This document shows, one piece after another, positions 20,461 through 33,662 of a stretch of 64,000 nt of DNA (the stretch's first letter is position 1; each line of letters starts with the position of its first letter). The stretch spans positions 44,650,001-44,714,000 of the forward strand of contig JAZBRS010000035.1 in NCBI GenBank assembly GCA_037176725.1, read 5' to 3'. Made by a program: the position numbers and the translations under genes. Source of the DNA: Posidonia oceanica. Its lineage: Eukaryota > Streptophyta > Magnoliopsida > Alismatales > Posidoniaceae. The notes below the pieces were generated by a model. It made no database searches. It was not told where the DNA came from and saw only the letters and a program-made list of their open reading frames with translations.

Positions 20461-20910
20461 CATTGCATCATGCACGCAATCGCCGCATCTTTTCCCTCAG
20501 CAGGGTTGCATTTCGTATGACATGCATGCATCGCTCGCGCCTCCCCCAGCGGAGCCTGGCGCCGTGAACCATAATTGCATATTGCTTCGACATCAACTTT
20601 AACATCAACAGCATATCATCATGCATCAGCACGGCATCCCCTCATGCATAGTATCAGTATGCATAATTGCATATTGGTTCGACATCAACATTAACATCGG
20701 CAACACATCAGCACTGCATCAGCATTGCATCGTCATCGCATTGCATTACATCTGCATTCACATCTGCATTTGCATTTGCATTTTAGCGACGAGTCATGAT
20801 TTCTGGTGCATCTGTTGGGATAATACCTCACGCCTACATACTTCGCGCTCGCCGGTTCGAGTGGGGTGTCTTGTCAACCCTGAGCAGCGGCCTCGGTTCC
20901 TTTGACCTCA
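20461..20910 (+). other. Non-coding tail of element 2 internal region
   Basis: GCATCA- and TTGCAT-rich sequence without a gene; it matches the tails of elements 1 and F, including a block around GAGTCATGATTTCTGGTGCATC near 20792. Confidence 0.6.
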
Positions 20911-20935
20911 CTCAGGGAGGGGCATCTGTAGACAC
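20866..20935 (+). promoter_or_regulatory. Polypurine tract and inverted repeat, element 2
   Basis: The tract CTCAGGGAGGGGCATC (20911-20926) is identical to that of element 1. Inner arms CCCTGAG (20878-20884) and CTCAGGG (20911-20917) are perfect; outer arms are reduced to GTGTC (20866-20870) and GACAC (20931-20935). Confidence 0.8.
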
Positions 20936-21529
20936 TTCATTTTAGCCAAAGGGTCATAGCTGGCTGGAGACTCTGGAAGCACTCTAGAACTAGTTCTGAG
21001 GTTTGGAAGTTCACCCTCCTTTAACCCTAAGCCCACACCCCATTCCAAAACCAATATCATTCCCTAAACCAAACCATCAAACCAAACCCAAACCCTCTCA
21101 AAACCCTTAACCCTAAACCTTCCAAAAACCATTCAAAAATTCCATTTAAAACCTTAGAAAACCCTAGGTTAAACCCTAGCTCAAACCCTAGAAGCCCTAG
21201 CTTACACACACATGAAACCCCCCTCCAAACCCATGCCTTACACCTTCTTTCTCTTCCGATTATCCTTTTCTCTCTTCTGATTATCCTTTTTCTCTTTCCT
21301 AATTATTCTTTTCTCTCTCCTCCTTATCCTCCTTCTCCTTCTCCTTCTTTTCCTCTCTTTCTTTCCTCTCTTCTTGCTCTCCAATGGGCCCACCTTGTTC
21401 TCCTCTTTTCTCTTTATTTTATCCCTATTTTATTTTATCTTGTCCTATGCTATTCAATCTTTAATCTCTTTTCTTCCCTTCCTCACTTTCTTTATTTCCT
21501 TCTTCCTTTCTTTCTCTCTTTTCCTCTTC

Positions 21530-21870
21530 CCACACTAAACCCTAAACCCTAATCCACTCCTAAACACTAAACTCCAAAACCCTAAAACCCTAAACCCTAA
21601 TCCACATCAAAATCCAAAACCCTAAACCTTAATCCACATCAAAACCCTAACCTAAACCCTAAACTCTAATCCACACCAAAACCCAAAACCCTAAAACCCT
21701 AAACCCTAATCTACATCAAGACCCAAAACCATATTAAACCCTAAACCCTAATCCACTCAAAAAACCCTAACCTAAACCCTAAACCCTAATCCACTCAAAA
21801 ACCCTAAACTCCAAAACCTTAAATCCTAATCAAGACCCTAATAAACTTAAAACCCTAAAACTTAAATCTA
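21530..21870 (+). repeat. Telomere-like CCCTAAA-rich block in LTR 2
   Basis: CCCTAAACCCTAA words occur in many degenerate copies mixed with TCCACATCAAAA-type spacers. It resembles the plant telomere repeat but is irregular and lies within the LTR. Confidence 0.8.
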
Positions 21871-24800
21871 ATCCATGCAAATTCATATCACAATTACAAC
21901 CCAATTGAATCTAATCAAAGCCCCAAGCCCACTTAAAATGCAAAGCCCATCTTTAAACCTAATTAAGAATTAAAACCAATTTGAATTTAACAATTAAAGT
22001 CAAAACCCACTTAAACAAATCAAAACTCATTTAAATTTAAAACCAACCAAAGTTAAAACACATCCAAACTCATTAAAAAATAAACTAAACCCCAGAAAAA
22101 CCCTAAAACCCATTTAAAACAAAAAGTCTATTTCAACTTGAATTTAATTAATTTAAACAATCAACAACCAAATCTATTTAAACTAATTCAAACCTAAACT
22201 AATTAAAAACAAAGCAAAAATCCAAAGCAAGCCCAAGGCCCAATAAGCCCCTTTTGTTTTCTTTCTTTCTTCTTCTTCTTCTTCTTCTTCTTTTTCTTTC
22301 TTTTTTCTCTTTTCCACCCCTTTTCCTCTCCGCAGGCCCAAGCCCACGATCCTCCTTCATTTCCTTTTTTCCTCCATCCTTCTCTCCCACCCAAACTTCC
22401 TCCAAAAAACTAGCACCCAAACTCTTCTGCACCCAACACCATCCTCTACAGACCCAACCCAATGCCTCACCCCAATTCCTCACCCCAATTCCACACCCAA
22501 AATCCCAAACCCAGCACCAGCAGACCTACACCTCACCAGCAAACCTAACTCCTCCTCAAACACCCAAACCACCTACAGAACCAGCACCCAACTCTCTCCT
22601 GAACCCAAGCACAGACCATCACTTAAACCCCGAACCCAGGTGAACCCAGACCACCCTCTCGGACCTCTCCTCTCCCTCAGACCCAACACCCAAGCCAGAC
22701 CCAACATAGCGCATCACAGACCATCCACAGCTCACAATTCACCCAAGTCCACCCCCCATTAACTCCGCCTGATGCCCTCCAAGACTTCTTTGGCCAACCT
22801 TAAACCAAGCCACCCTCTCAATAGTCACAGCAACCCCCTTGCCCCGCATCACCACCGTCCGGCCTCGCTCCTCACACACAGAGACTGCCACAGCCCAGAA
22901 TTAGCCCAGAACTTCGGTTTGAGCAATGACTTTGTTGCCCAAGCTTCAGCCACCCTTCCAGAGCTCGAGCCACATCCCCTCTCGCACCCAATAGCCCCCA
23001 GTTGCCCGCGCAAGCTCTGTGCATCCCGTGATCAAGTTTTGAACCCAATGCACCCAACAAAACCAGAAGCTTTTCCCAACGGCTCAGACCACCACACCCA
23101 CTTCTGAGAGCACCCTGAGCTTCGTGAGAGTCCCCTCGAGCGATCCCCTACGTCCCCATCACTTCTAGAGCACCAGAACGCCTAGACGACCCCTCTGCAC
23201 CCACCACTTCCAGAACTGAGACCACCTCCAGGCCCGACACTGCGCAGCCGCTCCCTCGCCGTCCAGAACACACCACGCTAATCCTAGGAGCACGCCGGAC
23301 CCTTCACCGAGCTCTGCAACCGCTCCAGCCAAGCTCACCACCTCTGCCTTGCAACTTCGACGATCTCCGCGTCGTCAGCCCGCTCTAGACAGTGCCTCAT
23401 GTAGCTTCTTCATCCCAGAGGTTCGCCTGAACCTCCTCTTGCTTACCAGCCCTTTACATGTGCTTTTCGTTGCCTATACACGCTTCCAAAGGTGGTCGGA
23501 CCTCTCCTCTTCCCCGGCGAGCACGCCAGCATGCGCAGAGCTCCGCCGCTTCTGGTTGTCCCTTTGCATGGCACTGTAGCGTCGTATATTTTTTATTTTT
23601 GTTTCATTTACATTGCATTAAAGTACGTTAGTTTCTTTTATTTACATGTTAGTCCTTTATTTATTTAAAGCACTGTGCTTGCTTATAGTTAGCGGTTTTA
23701 TTTTCGTTCTGAAACCATGCCACATTGCTGGCTGACCCTTGATTTTCTGCCTATTTGCGTTTGGGTCCTCTGCTGTGTAAGTTAACATGTGCTTTTTTGG
23801 GTTATTTGTAGCTTAGCCCTTATGCTTATTTTATCTGCAACTTGATCCTGTTACAGTTGATATTTCATTTAATCTCTCATTTAACTATATTGCATTAATG
23901 AAAAATACTACAGCTTTGTTTATTTGCTTTCAAGTCCCTCTGAACTGTTGTAGTTTTTGGTCATTTGTATCCAGGCCCTTGTGTTTATTTTATTTGCAAT
24001 CTGGTCCTCTCCAGTTGATGAATGTGATTTAATTTGAATTTCATATCATATTACATTGCATAAATTGTTTGCATGTTCTTTTAAATTACTTTTGGGTCCA
24101 ACAATTGTGAATCCTCTTCTGGTTTTTTCTTTGTTGTTTTGCACCTAGGTCCTTAAGCTTTTTGAAATCACATCTGGGTCCTTTGGTTGTTAGATTTGAT
24201 TTAATTCAGCATTTAGAACATTATTACATTGCATAAAACCTCAGCATGTTTCATTTATTGCATCTCAGTCCCTGGAAATGTGTTGTGCCTTGTGTTTTCT
24301 TGTTTTTAAGCCCTGGATTTTATTTTAATTACACTTAGGCCCTCTGCACATCAACTGTGGCATGTTTGCTTTCTTTTTGGACTTGCTGTTTGGTCCAAAG
24401 GCTTTTGTTATTTGCATCTAGGTCCTTCTGAGTTTCAAAATGCCCCCCAGGTCTTTGTTTTGTCTTGCAGTTTGGCCTTTAGCTTTTTAAAAGCTTGCAT
24501 GTAGATCCTCCCAATGCTTTGTGGTTTCCATGTGGTTTTCTTCTGGCTTTGCTTTCAAACCTAGAGGCCTTTTTAGGTTGCACCCAGGTTTTTGAGCATT
24601 ACTATGGTTGTGCATGCCTGGTTTTTTCTAGATTTGCTGTTTAGTCCTGATTTTCCTTAAAATTGCACATGGATCCCTAGGACCATTTTTTGTGGGTTTT
24701 AAATGCTTCTTGGCTTTGTTTTTCCTGTCCAAGCTTTTCCAAAGTTGCATGAGGATCCCCTGCAGGTTTTCTTTTTGGGATTTGTGCCTATTTGCTGGTT

Positions 24801-25689
24801 TTTTGCATCTTAGCCCATAAGTTTTCTGAAAATTGCATTTAGGTCCTTTATTGACCAATTGCATGTTTCCTTTGTATTTTTTGTTGCATCTGGCCCCTGC
24901 TGTCCCCCCACATTGTTGCACTTGCACCCCTGCATGCACTTATCATGTTTACACTGCATTTTTGCCTTGTTTTGTGCATAAGCCTTGCTTTTCCCTATTT
25001 GCACATAGGTCCTTTTCTTGCATTCTTACATGCATTGCACCCATACATCATCGCACTTAGCATCTTAGCACACTTTTGAGCACCTTTAGCTCCCTTGTAT
25101 GTGGGAGGCCTTGTTCTGCACACCCCTAGGGACCTTTTGCACTTAGATCCCTTCCTTTCCTTGGCCCTTGGGCCTTCTACCTTGAAGCCTGGATAACTTC
25201 CGATCGAACCGTCGGATCTTCGCAACCGAGGTACTCGGATCATCCTGGCGGAGCGGACTTTCATGCTGACCAAGGTTACCATAGATCAGGCCTCAGATCT
25301 TAAGGTAAGTCCATCTGAATCATTGTATATCATTTGTTGCCTGTCATTTGCATTGCATGCACTGTTTTTCGCACCTTGTTCTCTACGCATGTAGATTAGA
25401 GCTTCTCCTCTTGCTTATCTACTCTACTCCCTCTTTTCGCGTCTTCTTAGTGTCTTTGGGTTGAGTTTTCCCTCGGATTCATTACTGATCGCGGCCTTCT
25501 TCCCCCTTTTCCACGATCTGATCGCGTAGTGAGCTTTGGGCAGCGTGCGAGACACATCGTGGGACGGTTTAGTGGGTAACAGTTGCAGGATAGTGGTGAT
25601 CCCTCCGCTTGCTTTCTTTCCCCTTTGCAGGTCTTCACACCTGCATTGTGTGGTTCTTATTCAGTTTTTGTTTACACTCACATTGCTTA

Positions 25690-25990
25690 TGTCTCCTTTG
25701 CATCTGGGTTGGCAACCCTAACTGCCCGGTTGACGCTCGTCATGTCGTCTAATCTTCTCCTTTGCTTGTCATACCCCTGCATTGTGTGGCTTTTTCGATG
25801 TTTTGCTTTTACGTTCGCATAGCTTGTTTTCCGTTCGGATTTGCTTTCCCCTTTGCTTGTCATACCCCTGCATTGCATGGCTTTTCTGATGTTTTGCTTT
25901 TACGTTTGCACTGCTTGTTTTCCGCTCGGATTTGCTTTCCCCTTTGCTTGTCACACCCCTGCAATGTGTGGTTTTACCGGTGTTTTGTTT
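25690..25990 (+). repeat. Tandem repeat of about 90 bp in LTR 2
   Basis: About three copies of a unit with CCTTTGCTTGTCATACCCCT, GCATTGTGTGG and TGTTTTGCTTTTACG. It takes the place of the minisatellites of LTR 1 and LTR D. Confidence 0.75.
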
Positions 25991-26629
25991 TAATCGCTTG
26001 CATTTGCATTAGGGCAGTGATGCTTACTACCTGGAGTTCTCACAAACTAGGGTCCGCCGGTTCGGAACACAGACAGCGCTGCTGAGCACTTAGATTGCAC
26101 GTTTAATTCCTTGCACGCATTCCAACACTTAGAGCACACATTTGAGCATCTAATTAGGCATTCATGGCACTTAGACATTCAAAGCATGCATTTTCCCTCA
26201 AAAGCGAGCGTAAGCCTAGAAAGACTGCTTCTCAGGCGTGTCGGGGGTGCCTAACACCTTCCCTGCGCGTAACAGGAGTCCTTACCCTTTCTCTGGCCTG
26301 CAATGACCCTTTTGCCCTCGTCCTTAGCACGAGACATCCTCTTTGCATAGCATTTGCATTGTATTGCATCTTCTTGTGTGGTTTTGCATGTTTTTCATGC
26401 ATTTCCCTGATTTTCCTTGTCTCCCGACTTAATAGACATGGTGGCGACTCCCTTTTGTCTTTCCTTTCTTTTCTCTTCTTCCCTTTGGCTTTTCGCCTCT
26501 ATTTTCGATGTTTAGAGTCAAGTTTCTTCCTCGGATCACCTGCTAATACTGAACCTGACTTTCCGATCGGTGCACGTGAGCTCTGGCAGTGTCCACGGAC
26601 GATCGCGAAAGCTCCACAGGATCGCTACA

Positions 26630-29621
26630 CTATGCAAGGTAAGGGCGACTCCAGGCTACTGATAGTACTTCTTGAGGTAGCATGAGTTGACCGGCTCTGA
26701 CTGCCCAACCTGGTCCATGTCCTCAAGGATTGCTGCACCACCAGAGAAGGTCTGCTTGACCACATAGGGGCCACGCCAGTTGGGCTGGAATTTGCCTCGG
26801 CCGTTAGGGAGATGAATGGCTCGTAGGACGAGATCTTCATGTGGGAAACTTCTAGGCTGAACTTTCTTTTGAAAAGCTTTGGCTATCCACTTCTGGTAAC
26901 ACCGGGCATTGTGCATGACTTGTAGCCTACGCTCGTCAACTAGGTTTATCTAGACGTAGCGATCTTCGACCCATTCTGCCTCCCTCAGCTCAATTTCTTG
27001 TAGGATCCATAGTGAGGGGATCTCTACTTCGACGGGTAGCACCGCCTCCATGCCATATTCTAGTGAGTATGAGGTGGCTCCTGTCGAGGTCCGGACTGAT
27101 GTTCTGTATGCCCAAAGTGCGTATGGAAGCTTGTCATGCCAGTCCTTGTGGGTTTCTGTCATCTTTTTCACGATCTTCATGATGTTCTTGTTGGCAGACT
27201 CCACTGCTCCGTTCATCTGTGGCCGATAGGGTGAGGAGCTGTGATGCTTGATCTTAAGGCTCTGAAGGTACTCCTCGACCCTTTTGGCTGTGAAATTCAC
27301 ACCATTGTCAGAGATGAGAGAGTGTGGGACCCCATACCAGGTGATGATATTATTTCTGATAAATTTCTCTATCGTCGCGGCTGTGATAGCCTTGTGGGAG
27401 GCTACTTCCACCCACTTAGTGAAGTAGTCAATTGCCACAAGGATGAAGCGATGACCATTCGAGGCAGTAGGATGTATAGCATCGATGACATCAATTCCCC
27501 AAGTGGAGAAAGGCCATGGCGACGACATGTTGTGTAGCTGCTATGAGGGAGCATGAATGAATTTCCCATGGATCTAGCAATTATGGCATTTGCGCATAAA
27601 CTGGCAGCAGCCTGCCTCCATGGTTGACCAGAAGTAGCCTTGGAGTATGATCTTCTTGGCTAGTAGCATGCCGTTCATATGAGGGCCGCAGGTCCCTGCT
27701 TGTACTTGAAGCATCAGCTTGTCAGCCCCCATCTTGCCTAGGCAACGTAGGAGCATATGGTTGTAGGATCTTCTGTATAGCTGCCTTGCTCCTATCACAT
27801 ACTTCGACGCTAGACACGCCAAAGTCCTTCTATCTGCTGCTGAGGTGCCAGGTGGGAGGCTACCAGATTCCAGGAAGTCCTTAATGTCATGGTACCATGG
27901 CTGTTCTTCTGCTGGATCTACCTCTTCTATACTCATGCAATGCGCTAGCTGCTCCATGTGGGTAACTGATACATCCACCGCACGGTCTTCAGGAATGCTG
28001 AGCCAGGACGCCAAGGTTGCCAATGCATCTGTGTATGCATTCCTTGCTCTGTTCATGTATGTGAAGTGGATGCTTTCAAATTCTTCTATCAACTTCAGCA
28101 GGTACTTGTGATATGGTACAAGCTTTGGATCTTTTGTCTTTCAGTCGCCATTCACTTGGGAGATCACTAGCAAGGCATCGTCGTGCACATGCAGCTTCTA
28201 AATGCCAGGATGCATGCTTAATATTCTGCTTCGTTGTTGGTTCATTTAAAGGTCAGCTTTCTTGCAAAGGGAATCATCTGCCCTTACAGCGTTGTCAGCA
28301 CTGTGCCTACGCCTCGACCTTTTTTGTTGACAGCGCCATCAAAGTACAACTGCCACTGCTCTTGGTCTTTGGGGTCCTTCTCAATAGAATCCTCCATTGT
28401 GAAACGGATGTCCCCGTCATCGAACTGTGTCTGCAGAGGCTGATATTCGGGCAGAGGAAAGTCGGCAAGGTGATCCGCCATGGCTTGCCCCTTCGTAGAT
28501 TTCTGCGTGACGAAGGTGATGTCGTACTGAGATAGCAACACCTACCACTTGACACATCTGCCTACCATAGCTGGCTTCTGGAAGAGGAATTTAATGGGGT
28601 CATGCCGACATAGAAGCCGAACTGGGTACGCCATCATGTAGTGCCACAGTTTCTGTGCAGCCCAGACGAGAGATAGGTAGGTTTTCTCTATAGTGCTATA
28701 CCTGGCTTCGCAATCATTAAATTTCTTACTCAGGTAATAAATGACATGCTTCTTTCAACTCGATTCATCATGTTGGCCCAAGACTGCGCCCATGGAATGC
28801 TACATGGTAGAAAGGTAGAGAATCAAAGGTCTCCCCGGTGTAGGAGGAACCAAAACAGGAGGCTTGATCAGGAGCTGCTTGATTTTGTCAAATGCAGCCT
28901 GGCCCTTCTCGCTCCAGTTGATCTGTGCATTCTTTCTCAAGAGCTTGAATATCGGCTCACAGATGGGCGTGAGCTGCGCAATGAACCGACTGATATATTG
29001 CAATCGCCCCAACAGTCCTTGGATCTCCTTTTCAGTCATGGGGGGTGGCATCTCCACAATGACTTTTGCCTTGCTCGGGTTGACCTCAATTCCCCTTTGG
29101 CTGACAATGTATCCAAGGAGTTTTCCGGATGATACGCCAAACATGCATTTGTTGGGGTTGAGACGCAGCACGTATTTCCTCAAACACTCAAATAGCTTCT
29201 TCAATCAAACGAGATGATCCTCGGGCTCTTTGGACTTGGCAATCATATCATCCTCGTAGACCTCGACTTCTTGGTGCATGAGGTCGTGGAATAGTGCTGT
29301 CATTGCCCTATGATAAGTTGCGCCAGCGTTTATGAGCCCAAACGGCATAACTTGGTAGCAAAAGACTCCCCAAGGGGTGATAAATGATGTTTTTTCCATG
29401 TCTTTATCTGCCATCCTGATCGGGTTATAGTGGGAGAAGCCGTCCATAAAGGAGAGCATTTTGTGGCCCGCTGTGTTGTCGACTAGGACATCAATGTGTG
29501 GTAGTGGAAAATCGTCCTTGGGACTCACCTTGTTCAGATCCCTATAGTCGATGTACATGCGGACTCGGCCGTCTTTCTTAGGCACTGGCACAACATTTGC
29601 AAGCCATTCAGGGTACAGGAC
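26630..29621 (-). pseudogene. Element 3 pol, main fragment: RT to integrase (decayed, interrupted by element C)
   Basis: Read on the minus strand from 29621 to 26656 this matches the element 1 polyprotein from the RT finger (VPVPKKDGRVRMYIDYRDLN) to the last residues (CYLKKYYQ). The RT catalytic box reads YEDDM in place of YVDDM. Archaeal-type RNase H and the integrase DDE core (GIDVID, ISDNG, AVESAN) are recognisable. In-frame stops lie near 29205, 28798, 28543, 28141, 27572 and 26948, and the frame shifts near 28250-28284. Three of the stops are TAG where element 1 has CAG or CAA. The 3' end abuts LTR 2; the 5' end stops at the AGGAC target site of element C and continues at 44911. Confidence 0.92.
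29617..29621. repeat. Target-site duplication AGGAC of element C (left copy)
   Basis: AGGAC at 29617-29621 and again at 44911-44915 flanks element C. Joining the two sides restores the order of the element 3 protein (FLKVVL then YPEWLAN in element 1). Confidence 0.93.
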
Positions 29622-31221
29622 TGTAGATGTGGATTTTGGGGTGTTTGGATGAAGTAGTCGGCGCTTCCACGTATGTCAATGACTTGACATGATCGCCACT
29701 CATCAATGGGCGGATAAGGCACCTGGGGAGATGATGATGTGGATAGTCGGCTCACTGGATCGACGGCAGGGTGTCGTCCAGCGGCGTCCTCGTGTTACAT
29801 GAGCGTATTCCATTCCTTCAAAACAAATGAAAATAATAGATCTAGGTAAGTCCGAGTGTAGTAAATGATAATAGAAAAAAACAGAGAATAATATAAACAA
29901 ATGAATCTAATACTAACCGAGGGTTGTTCTCGCATGCGTATGTTATGGGTCCTATGTTGGGAGTGCAACAATGAAATAAAAAAGATTGGAAGAAGATACT
30001 CCCATCACCCTTGTGCTGTATGCAGTAGAGTAAGGAAGCGGAGGCACGGTCGGAGCTCCGGCTAGGCTCGAGATCTCAGGGATCTAAAGTGGGATATAGT
30101 GATCTCTGGGTTTCTAGGGTTCTTGTCGATTGAAGGTGGAGGCTAGGGTTTCTCTCTTAGAAGATGATTCTTTCTCTCTTGGATGTGGATCCCAAACCCT
30201 AAAAATCTTAAAATTGCCTCCCCTTGAGCACTGACTCACGGGGTCTATTTATAGGCCTGTGGGACACGGGTGGCTCACATCTAGGAAGGTTCTAGAAGCT
30301 TCTAGAAGATGGCTGATATTTATGGCTAGTCGCTGCATAGGCTGGCGACTGGTACAAATATCTCTCAGAAAGGTCGTGGAAAAGCCGTGGAAATTCCGCA
30401 AGACTAGGTCAAATAGAGTCCACGTCAGCTAGTCGCTTGCTAAGTAGGCGCCTAGCTGTTGCACTATTCCAGGCCAAATCTAGATATGCTTCTATTTCTA
30501 AGGAAGTAAATCCTAGATATGCTACTGATTTTTAGGAGATAAATCTTAGATTTCAAAATGTGTTAAAAAATCTAGATCTTACATTGGAAGCCACCTAGGG
30601 TTTTCTAGATTATTCCATAATTAATTATATGATTTTTTGTGTTTTATCATATGTTAAATATTTGAAACTCATGGAAATATCGATAATCTACGGAAAAAGC
30701 ATTATAACAATTTATAAAGCCCTAGTATGTTATATTAATGCCCAGGATATTGATACTTAAGCTAGAGAGAGTGAAATAATGCTAGTTGCCTATCTGCCTG
30801 CCGCCTGCACTGTCCAGTCGCCGCTTTGAATGGCGCCTGGCTGTGTCGCCGCTATGGGAGGCAACTAGCTAGTCTTTTGGCTTTTTTAACCCTGTCTTTT
30901 TATTTGATCTCGAGAAACATGATAAAAGCCCAGAAAACATCAGAAATCTCATGAAATCATAAAAAATATCTTCTTTAACTCAAATCTGCCATGGATTTAA
31001 GTGGAATAAAGAGTGCTCAAGATACTCAAACTTGTCACTAGTTTGGGCAAGTCAGCTCTACCACAACTAACGACATTGAGTCAAGTAAAATCAAGTGACA
31101 TTCTAAACAAATCATGAAAACTCACGAAAATGCGTTATTAAGCCGTAGTTATGTGATCTGGGGTGCCTCAAGGTTCCTATCCTCTATGAACTCTTGAAGG
31201 TGCGAAGATGGGATATCTACA
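29622..31221 (-). repeat. 3' LTR of element C (1600 bp)
   Basis: Reads TGTAGATATCCCATCTTCGC at its minus-strand start (31221) and ends ATCCACATCTACA at 29622. It contains GTCGC/GCGAC inverted motifs, a heat-shock element and a TATA box. Confidence 0.93.
30245..30307 (-). promoter_or_regulatory. Heat-shock element and TATA box, 3' LTR of C
   Basis: On the minus strand, five alternating TTC/GAA triplets, each two bases apart, occupy 30307-30285. The TATA box CTATAAATAG is at 30254-30245, 30 bases further on. The core is TTCTAGAAGCTTCTAGAA. Confidence 0.85.
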
Positions 31222-31237
31222 GATGCCCCTCCTTGGA
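31222..31237 (-). promoter_or_regulatory. Polypurine tract of element C
   Basis: Minus strand TCCAAGGAGGGGCATC abuts the LTR start; it shares AGGGGCATC with the Tat tracts. Confidence 0.85.
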
Positions 31238-33662
31238 GTTGATCTTAGAACAAGATCGGGTCCAAGGTAAGAACGATGTCCTATTGAGCATTTCCTGGAA
31301 AGGGGAGCTCTGTCTCAAACAATCCACCACTAGAGATGAAGAAAGATAAAAAGAAGGGGTGAACTAACTCGATGTCGGGAAATTGCCGCACGGCCGAGTG
31401 GTTCGATTAATTGCCGTCATATTGAAGACTCAGGCATGGAGGGGGTCAAGTCGGTTTCGGAGCTATGTGTCGCAGCCGATGTGAAGACCTGGCAACCATG
31501 TAGAGATATGCTTCAACGGGGCGGAAGCTAAGGAGGAGATCGTGGGGTGTTACCCTTGCATGATCGAAAAGGAGTGGTCTTGTGGCATCTTGTTTGAGAT
31601 TTTACTCGGATTGGAATTGATAGAAAGGATAGGTAGGAACTAGGTTGGCTCTAGGAGAATCACATGTCCTAAGGGTTTTTAACACTCTTGAAGGTCATTT
31701 GGCTCCATCCATGCTCCACTTCCAATGATATGAGAAAATGCATGGATGCATGATTCAAGCAAACAATGACGATGCAAGGTCAACATACGATGCAATGAAT
31801 GGTCCATATGCTAGGTTAGGCCGGCAGGGTACGGTTGGTCCCAAACCATATGGTCATATGCAAAATGAATGAATGCAATTTGTTGTGGTCAAGTGTTTTC
31901 TGTCCTCGAGTGTGACTAGTACTCTCTGGAAAGGACCATCGTCCCATAATTCGATTTGGCAAATAATGGGGTTCTATGATTAAAGAACCGGGTGAGGGAG
32001 TGAACCCTTCCTTTGCCAAACCGGGGTTTGCCTTTTAGTCAAAGTACATGTGCTTTTGTGCACTCTATGAGCTCCTAAGGCGTGAGCTCATTCTTCAGAT
32101 TGTGAGATTTATACCTACACACATAACAAAAGATGTTAGTAATCACAGGTGAACCTTTCTCAATTCCTTGGGCGTTTGACTAAGTTATACTTGTAGAATG
32201 AGATAAAGTAATCCCTTAATCAATATGCTTGGGAACTAGGTGGAGGGAATTAGTCTTGGCCTCAGCGGAGAGATGGAAAATCGGAGCCCAGTAGATGCCG
32301 ATTGTGAGTCATCCGTAGATGCTCTAAAGATTATTGCAGAAGCAATGTCTTTGTTGGGAAGACGTACTCAAGCCGTGAGACACACTTGAGTAGGATGTCA
32401 TCTCCAAATCCAAGGTGAATCGATTTTTGCATCACCAGCCAGACTAAATCCAGTTTTCCTACTTACTAAGTTTTCACTTGTATGTAGGGTGGATGGTACT
32501 TCTTTAGGGGTTTTCTTAGATTTTCTAATTTTTTTTGAACTTTTAGACTTTCTGATTTTTTTGGAATTTTTGGATTTTTTTATTTTTTAGTGTTTTGGGA
32601 TTTTCTGATTTTTTGGTATTTTTGGGATTTTTTGATTTTTTGGTATTTTTGGTTTTTTTTTTTGATTGATGAGTGTGGTCACAACCTTCTACTTATAGAT
32701 TTTGCAGTATTGCCTTGTATTATCTAGGGTGAGAGAACTTTTCCTTCTAACATGCTTGGTCTTTTAAGAACTTAGGACCTCATACTAGCATTAGTTTGAT
32801 TGTTGTCTCCTTCATTTACTCAGTCCATGAACTTCTTGGGTTCCCTGCCCCTTGCCTGTGAGTGAGATAGGTGGAGGAGGTTTGAAGTACAGCAAGCTCT
32901 CGACATCGGTTCGAGCTTGAGTTCCGTTTGCCAGGTTTGGTCCTAATGCGCCTTTTATTTTCTAAGGTTTTTCTTCTTCTGTTTTTTTTCTTTCTTTTTA
33001 TTGACAGCTTTCTTTGCTGCCTTCTTTTCACTCTTTGGACAGCTCTTCGACAACATCTTTTATTGTTTTTTTTTTCTTTTCTTGTTTTCTCACTTGGACA
33101 GCTTCTTCGCTGCCTTCTTTCCTCTTTTATTTGGACAGCTTCTTTGCTGCCTTCTTTTCTGGGTGCTTTATTTGGGCGACCGGCTCATACCACTAGCCTC
33201 TGCTCCGAGCCAGTCTTTTCCTTACCTCCCCATGCAAGTGTATGTGCAGACAGGACAAGGTTGATATTACCCTAGTTGTTTAGTTCCTTTTCTATTTGGG
33301 ATACAACTTTCCTTCTTTGGCTAAGGTTTGGTCTTTGGTTCCTTCTAGAATTTGGCATGCTAATTAAGGGTGTATTGTATGTAACTCCCACAGATCTAAA
33401 GGTGCCTTTAGGTTGTCACAACCAGTGGTTGGACCTTCCCTAGGTGTCACGGTCTCTGCTTAGGAAACCTTAAGTAATATTTTGGCGATTCTGCGTAATG
33501 CTCTGAGTTCTTGGGTATAGTCCACACTTATCAATTATTTTTATCATTTTTATTATTTATAATCTAACTTAATATTAGATACAAATAAAGACAAATAAAG
33601 GAAAATATAATACGGAAAGAAAATGTCTTATTTACATGCTTAAACTGACTTAACCACTGCCC
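31238..33662 (-). other. Non-coding 3' internal region of element C
   Basis: No gene is supported. It is collinear with E 50734-53203. Included are a T-rich simple stretch (32520-32670, GATTTTTTGG-type) and repeats of GGACAGCTTCTTTGCTGCC (33000-33150). A 67-codon frame at 31816-32019 is also open in E but starts with TTG and is probably not coding. Confidence 0.65.

Larger units (their letters stand above)
16713..26629 (+). mobile_element. Element 2: 3' part of a Tat-type element (hairpin array plus 3' LTR)
   Basis: After element 1 ends, an array resembling the Tat 3' internal region runs to a polypurine tract and a second Tat LTR. No coding part is in view; it must lie left of element 1, outside the window. 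The LTR end (26629) is followed by CTATG, the predicted target duplication, then by the end of the element 3 pol gene on the other strand. Confidence 0.8.
20927..26629 (+). repeat. 3' LTR of element 2 (Tat type, 5703 bp, divergent subfamily)
   Basis: It starts TGTAGACACTTCATTTTAGC and ends GGATCGCTACA. The modules are in the same order as in LTR 1: CCCTAA-rich start, pyrimidine block (21240-21530), telomere-like block (21530-21870), A-rich block, GC-rich block (22750-23580), TTGCA...AGGTCC array (23620-25030), conserved block (25509-25586, arms CCACGAT 25511-25517 and ATCGTGG 25556-25562), short tandem repeats (25690-25990), signature box (26235-26281) and TGGCGACTC (26442-26450). No gene is supported inside. 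Confidence 0.88.
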
